Assembly: GCA_964573255.1 (NCBI GenBank)
Contig: CAZNJB010000082.1
Location: 1 to 6,749 of the forward strand
Length of the DNA: 6,749 nucleotides
Direction of reading: 5' to 3'
From: CAYNUJ01 sp964573255
Lineage (GTDB): Bacteria; Bacteroidota; Ignavibacteria; Ignavibacteriales; Melioribacteraceae
This document shows positions 5,197 to 6,749 of this stretch, piece by piece. The translations under genes were made by a program, and so were the position numbers. Each line of letters starts with the position of its first letter. Within the stretch, counting starts at the first letter, position 1. The notes under the pieces were generated by a model that saw only the letters and a program-made list of their open reading frames with translations, was not told the DNA's origin and did no database searches.

Positions 5197-6045
5197 TTAA
5201 TTCCTATATTCAATTTTTACATTTCCCTTGACATAAAGAATATTGGCGTTTCGTATTCCTTCTCCACGCCAATAAGTGTTTGGATACAGCGTTATATAAT
5301 TCGTTCCGCCGTCAAAACTTATGTATGCATTGGAAGAAGAATAATTATATATCGTGATTCCTTTAATTGCCGTACTTGCAAGCTGTGTGAAACTGCTGTA
5401 ATTCACTTCGCTTATACTCATTGAAGTGATGTTTAACGCGTCCGTATTCGTTTTTATATTCGAAAGCGTTGTGTTTGCCGTACCCTGATTTGCAGCAGTT
5501 GCAAAATCCTTCGCATTCAATGTTGTCAATTCACTATTGATATTCGAGAGCGTTGTGTTTGCCGTGCTTTGATTAGCAGCTGTCGCAAAATCCTTAGCAT
5601 TGAGTGTATTTAATTCAGTTTCAATATTAGTTAGCTTTGTTGTTTGAGCGCTTTGATTAGCCGCCGTCGCAAAATCTTTCGCGTTCAATGTTGTTAATTC
5701 ACTATTTATATTCGAGAGCGAAGAGTTTGCCGTACCTTGATTTGCAGCCGTTGCGAAGTCTTTCGCATTAAGCGCAATCAATTGCGTTTCCAATCTTCCC
5801 AATATCGCTTTGATGCTGTCAATCCGTACGTCAGTGGAAATTGAGTCTTGATTTACCAAGTAAACAAGTTGAGCAAAAACAGAATCAGCGCCCTTTCCGA
5901 GATACGTTGCTGTATTCTTCGCCGCTCTGTACTTGCCATCGGTACGGAGAGATGTTCCCGCCCATTGAGCATTTGCAACTCCGGTAAATACCAAAAGCAG
6001 CAACACAATTTTTAATTTATAATTTATAATTTTTAATTGTTTCAT
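5197..6045 (-). CDS. Repeat-containing fibre protein with signal peptide
   Basis: A 282-residue protein. Residues 1-26 form a Sec-type signal: a basic N-terminus with alternating Lys and Ile, a core IVLLLLVFTG, and VANA before Q27. Residues 30-91 are polar, with a helical stretch near SIKAILGRLETQLIAL. Residues 92-203 are four tandem 28-residue repeats beginning LNAKDFATAANQ, each with a heptad-like half (for example LSNINSELTT), which suggests a trimeric coiled-coil shaft. Residues about 205-282 form a beta-rich tip (GITIYNYSSSNAYISF, TLYPNTYWRGEG). Similar shafts and tips occur in phage tail fibres. The ATG overlaps the previous stop (ATGA), and GGTGAG upstream may serve as SD. It directly precedes the DGR target, so the two probably act in the same surface or tail structure. 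Confidence 0.8.
   Translation of the reverse strand: MKQLKIINYKLKIVLLLLVFTGVANAQWAGTSLRTDGKYRAAKNTATYLGKGADSVFAQLVYLVNQDSISTDVRIDSIKAILGRLETQLIALNAKDFATAANQGTANSSLSNINSELTTLNAKDFATAANQSAQTTKLTNIETELNTLNAKDFATAANQSTANTTLSNINSELTTLNAKDFATAANQGTANTTLSNIKTNTDALNITSMSISEVNYSSFTQLASTAIKGITIYNYSSSNAYISFDGGTNYITLYPNTYWRGEGIRNANILYVKGNVKIEYRN
5437..5772 (-). repeat. Four tandem 84-base coding repeats
   Basis: Units 5772-5689, 5688-5605, 5604-5521 and 5520-5437 each encode 28 residues. The 12-residue core LNAKDFATAANQ is identical in all four, while the DNA differs at several synonymous sites. The copies are therefore old and conserved at protein level, not a recent slippage product. Confidence 0.9.
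6006..6040 (-). repeat. AT-rich near-repetitive tract encoding the fibre signal peptide start
   Basis: The minus strand is almost purely A and T here, with repeated AATTATAAATT and AATTAAAAATT units, encoding the alternating QLKIINYKLKI residues. It looks like simple-sequence or dispersed-repeat DNA that has become the N-terminus of a signal peptide. Confidence 0.4.
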
Positions 6046-6749
6046 TTTCTCACCCTATAAACTTCTAATATAAATTCGCAATCGATAACACCGCCGTCAT
6101 TAAGATTTGTTATGCCAATAACCAACTCTTTTGCGTTGAAACCAAGGTTATGATTGAACACCGGCAAAGCATTCAAAACAGTATTGGAAGCGTTAATATT
6201 CAGCGGCGTAAATTTTAATATGGTTGTATAAGTTGACGTATCAAACAGATCCACATCGCTTGTAATTTTGTACATACCTTCGCTTAGTCTTGTAGCGCTA
6301 ACCGTTGCATTGTAACCTTGATCGGTTATCTCCGTTAAGCTTCCCGCGCTGCTTACTTTCGCAATGTATGCTCTATCAAATATCTGATTGTAATATTGCT
6401 CGGATGGAACAACTGTGTTATCATAAGGGCTTCTTACATCAAAATCGAGATTGAAATATCCATCGAAAAGCGTTACCGGTTCGCTTCCGTCATCCGCAAC
6501 AATGTCATAAACCAATTGCTTCTGTGTTAAGTTTTGTGTGTGCAAAGGCTGAATGAATACTGTAATTGTAGTGTAAGTGCCATCATACGTTGCTTTTATT
6601 TGTGTATCACTTCCGCCACCGAGTGTGTTAGCCAAATCGATGTAACGCACCGAAGTAAGTACTCTATCCGCTTTCACCGTAAAGTAAAGTTTATGCGAAG
6701 TGTAATCCCCAAAAAGTTTGAATGTAAACTCTTTGTAATCTCCGCGGTG
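6042..6749 (-). CDS. Baseplate or tail structural protein, N-terminus outside window
   Basis: The frame is open from the window edge (6749) to TGA 6044-6042, giving 235 visible residues. A GTG at 6677 could be mistaken for the start, but the frame continues upstream without a stop and reads RGDYKEFTFKLFGDYTSHKL, followed by YFTVK. This resembles the N-terminal domain of phage baseplate upper (BppU-type) or tail proteins, so the true start is outside. Later segments (VTLFDGYFNLDFDVRSPYDN, about 90-113 of the part after the GTG) and a beta-rich C-terminus ending ELVIGITNLNDGG and FILEVYRVRK suit a structural protein. No signal peptide can be judged. It overlaps the fibre gene by 4 bases and belongs to the same operon. 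The family call rests on remembered similarity. Confidence 0.7.
   Translation of the reverse strand, partial: HRGDYKEFTFKLFGDYTSHKLYFTVKADRVLTSVRYIDLANTLGGGSDTQIKATYDGTYTTITVFIQPLHTQNLTQKQLVYDIVADDGSEPVTLFDGYFNLDFDVRSPYDNTVVPSEQYYNQIFDRAYIAKVSSAGSLTEITDQGYNATVSATRLSEGMYKITSDVDLFDTSTYTTILKFTPLNINASNTVLNALPVFNHNLGFNAKELVIGITNLNDGGVIDCEFILEVYRVRK

Noticed and set aside
5437..5772. Regular repeats as a CRISPR array
   Set aside because: The 84-base units are in frame within one long coding region, have no unique spacers, and encode a conserved protein repeat.
6042..6677. GTG 6677 as the start of the baseplate-type gene
   Set aside because: The frame continues upstream to the window edge without a stop and encodes recognisable N-terminal domain residues, so the gene is truncated by the window.

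Overview
The window is a compact stretch of tailed-phage or prophage DNA with every supported gene on the minus strand, so it reads from the high coordinates to the low ones. Genes abut or overlap by 1 to 8 bases, as in a late phage operon. The signal peptides end in 'ANAQ', composition is AT-rich, and there are good Shine-Dalgarno (SD) sites. Together these suggest a phage of the Bacteroidota/Ignavibacteriota (FCB) group; this is an inference from style, not a taxonomic match.

Layout in transcription order. (1) 6749-6042: C-terminal part of a baseplate/tail-type protein whose start lies outside the window. (2) 6045-5197: a secreted-looking fibre protein with four exact-length 28-residue repeats. 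(3) 5182-3890: a 430-residue protein with a signal peptide and a C-type-lectin (formylglycine-generating-enzyme-like) C-terminal domain. Its last ~42 codons are a variable repeat (VR). (4) 3866-3742: the matching template repeat (TR), 125 bases, gap-free, offset exactly 160 bases from the VR. (5) 3632-2577: a reverse transcriptase with the IGxxxSQ motif typical of diversity-generating retroelements (DGRs). (6) 2580-2290: a 96-residue protein overlapping the RT by 4 bases, a candidate DGR accessory factor. (7) 2278-1: small secreted and membrane proteins, a holin-like pair, an endolysin, and a membrane-anchored protein running off the window's left end. Two small genes (54 and 28 codons) and the two edge-truncated genes were read directly from the sequence.

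The central finding is a complete DGR cassette. TR and VR differ at 21 of 125 positions. Nineteen of these fall on the 32 adenines of the TR sense strand; only two fall on the other 93 bases. That is the signature of adenine-directed mutagenic retrohoming. The system would copy the TR RNA into error-prone cDNA and write it into the end of the lectin-fold gene, changing the binding face of a receptor-binding or surface protein.

Unusual details: the diversified protein and the adjacent fibre both carry Sec-type signal peptides. No classical Avd gene is visible; the 96-residue protein occupies the accessory position. The TR lies in an open frame that starts just after the target's stop and ends 4 bases before the RT start. 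The 3' end of the VR has a 10-base GC palindrome that the TR breaks with adenines. The RT and its partner gene are clearly more AT-rich than their neighbours.
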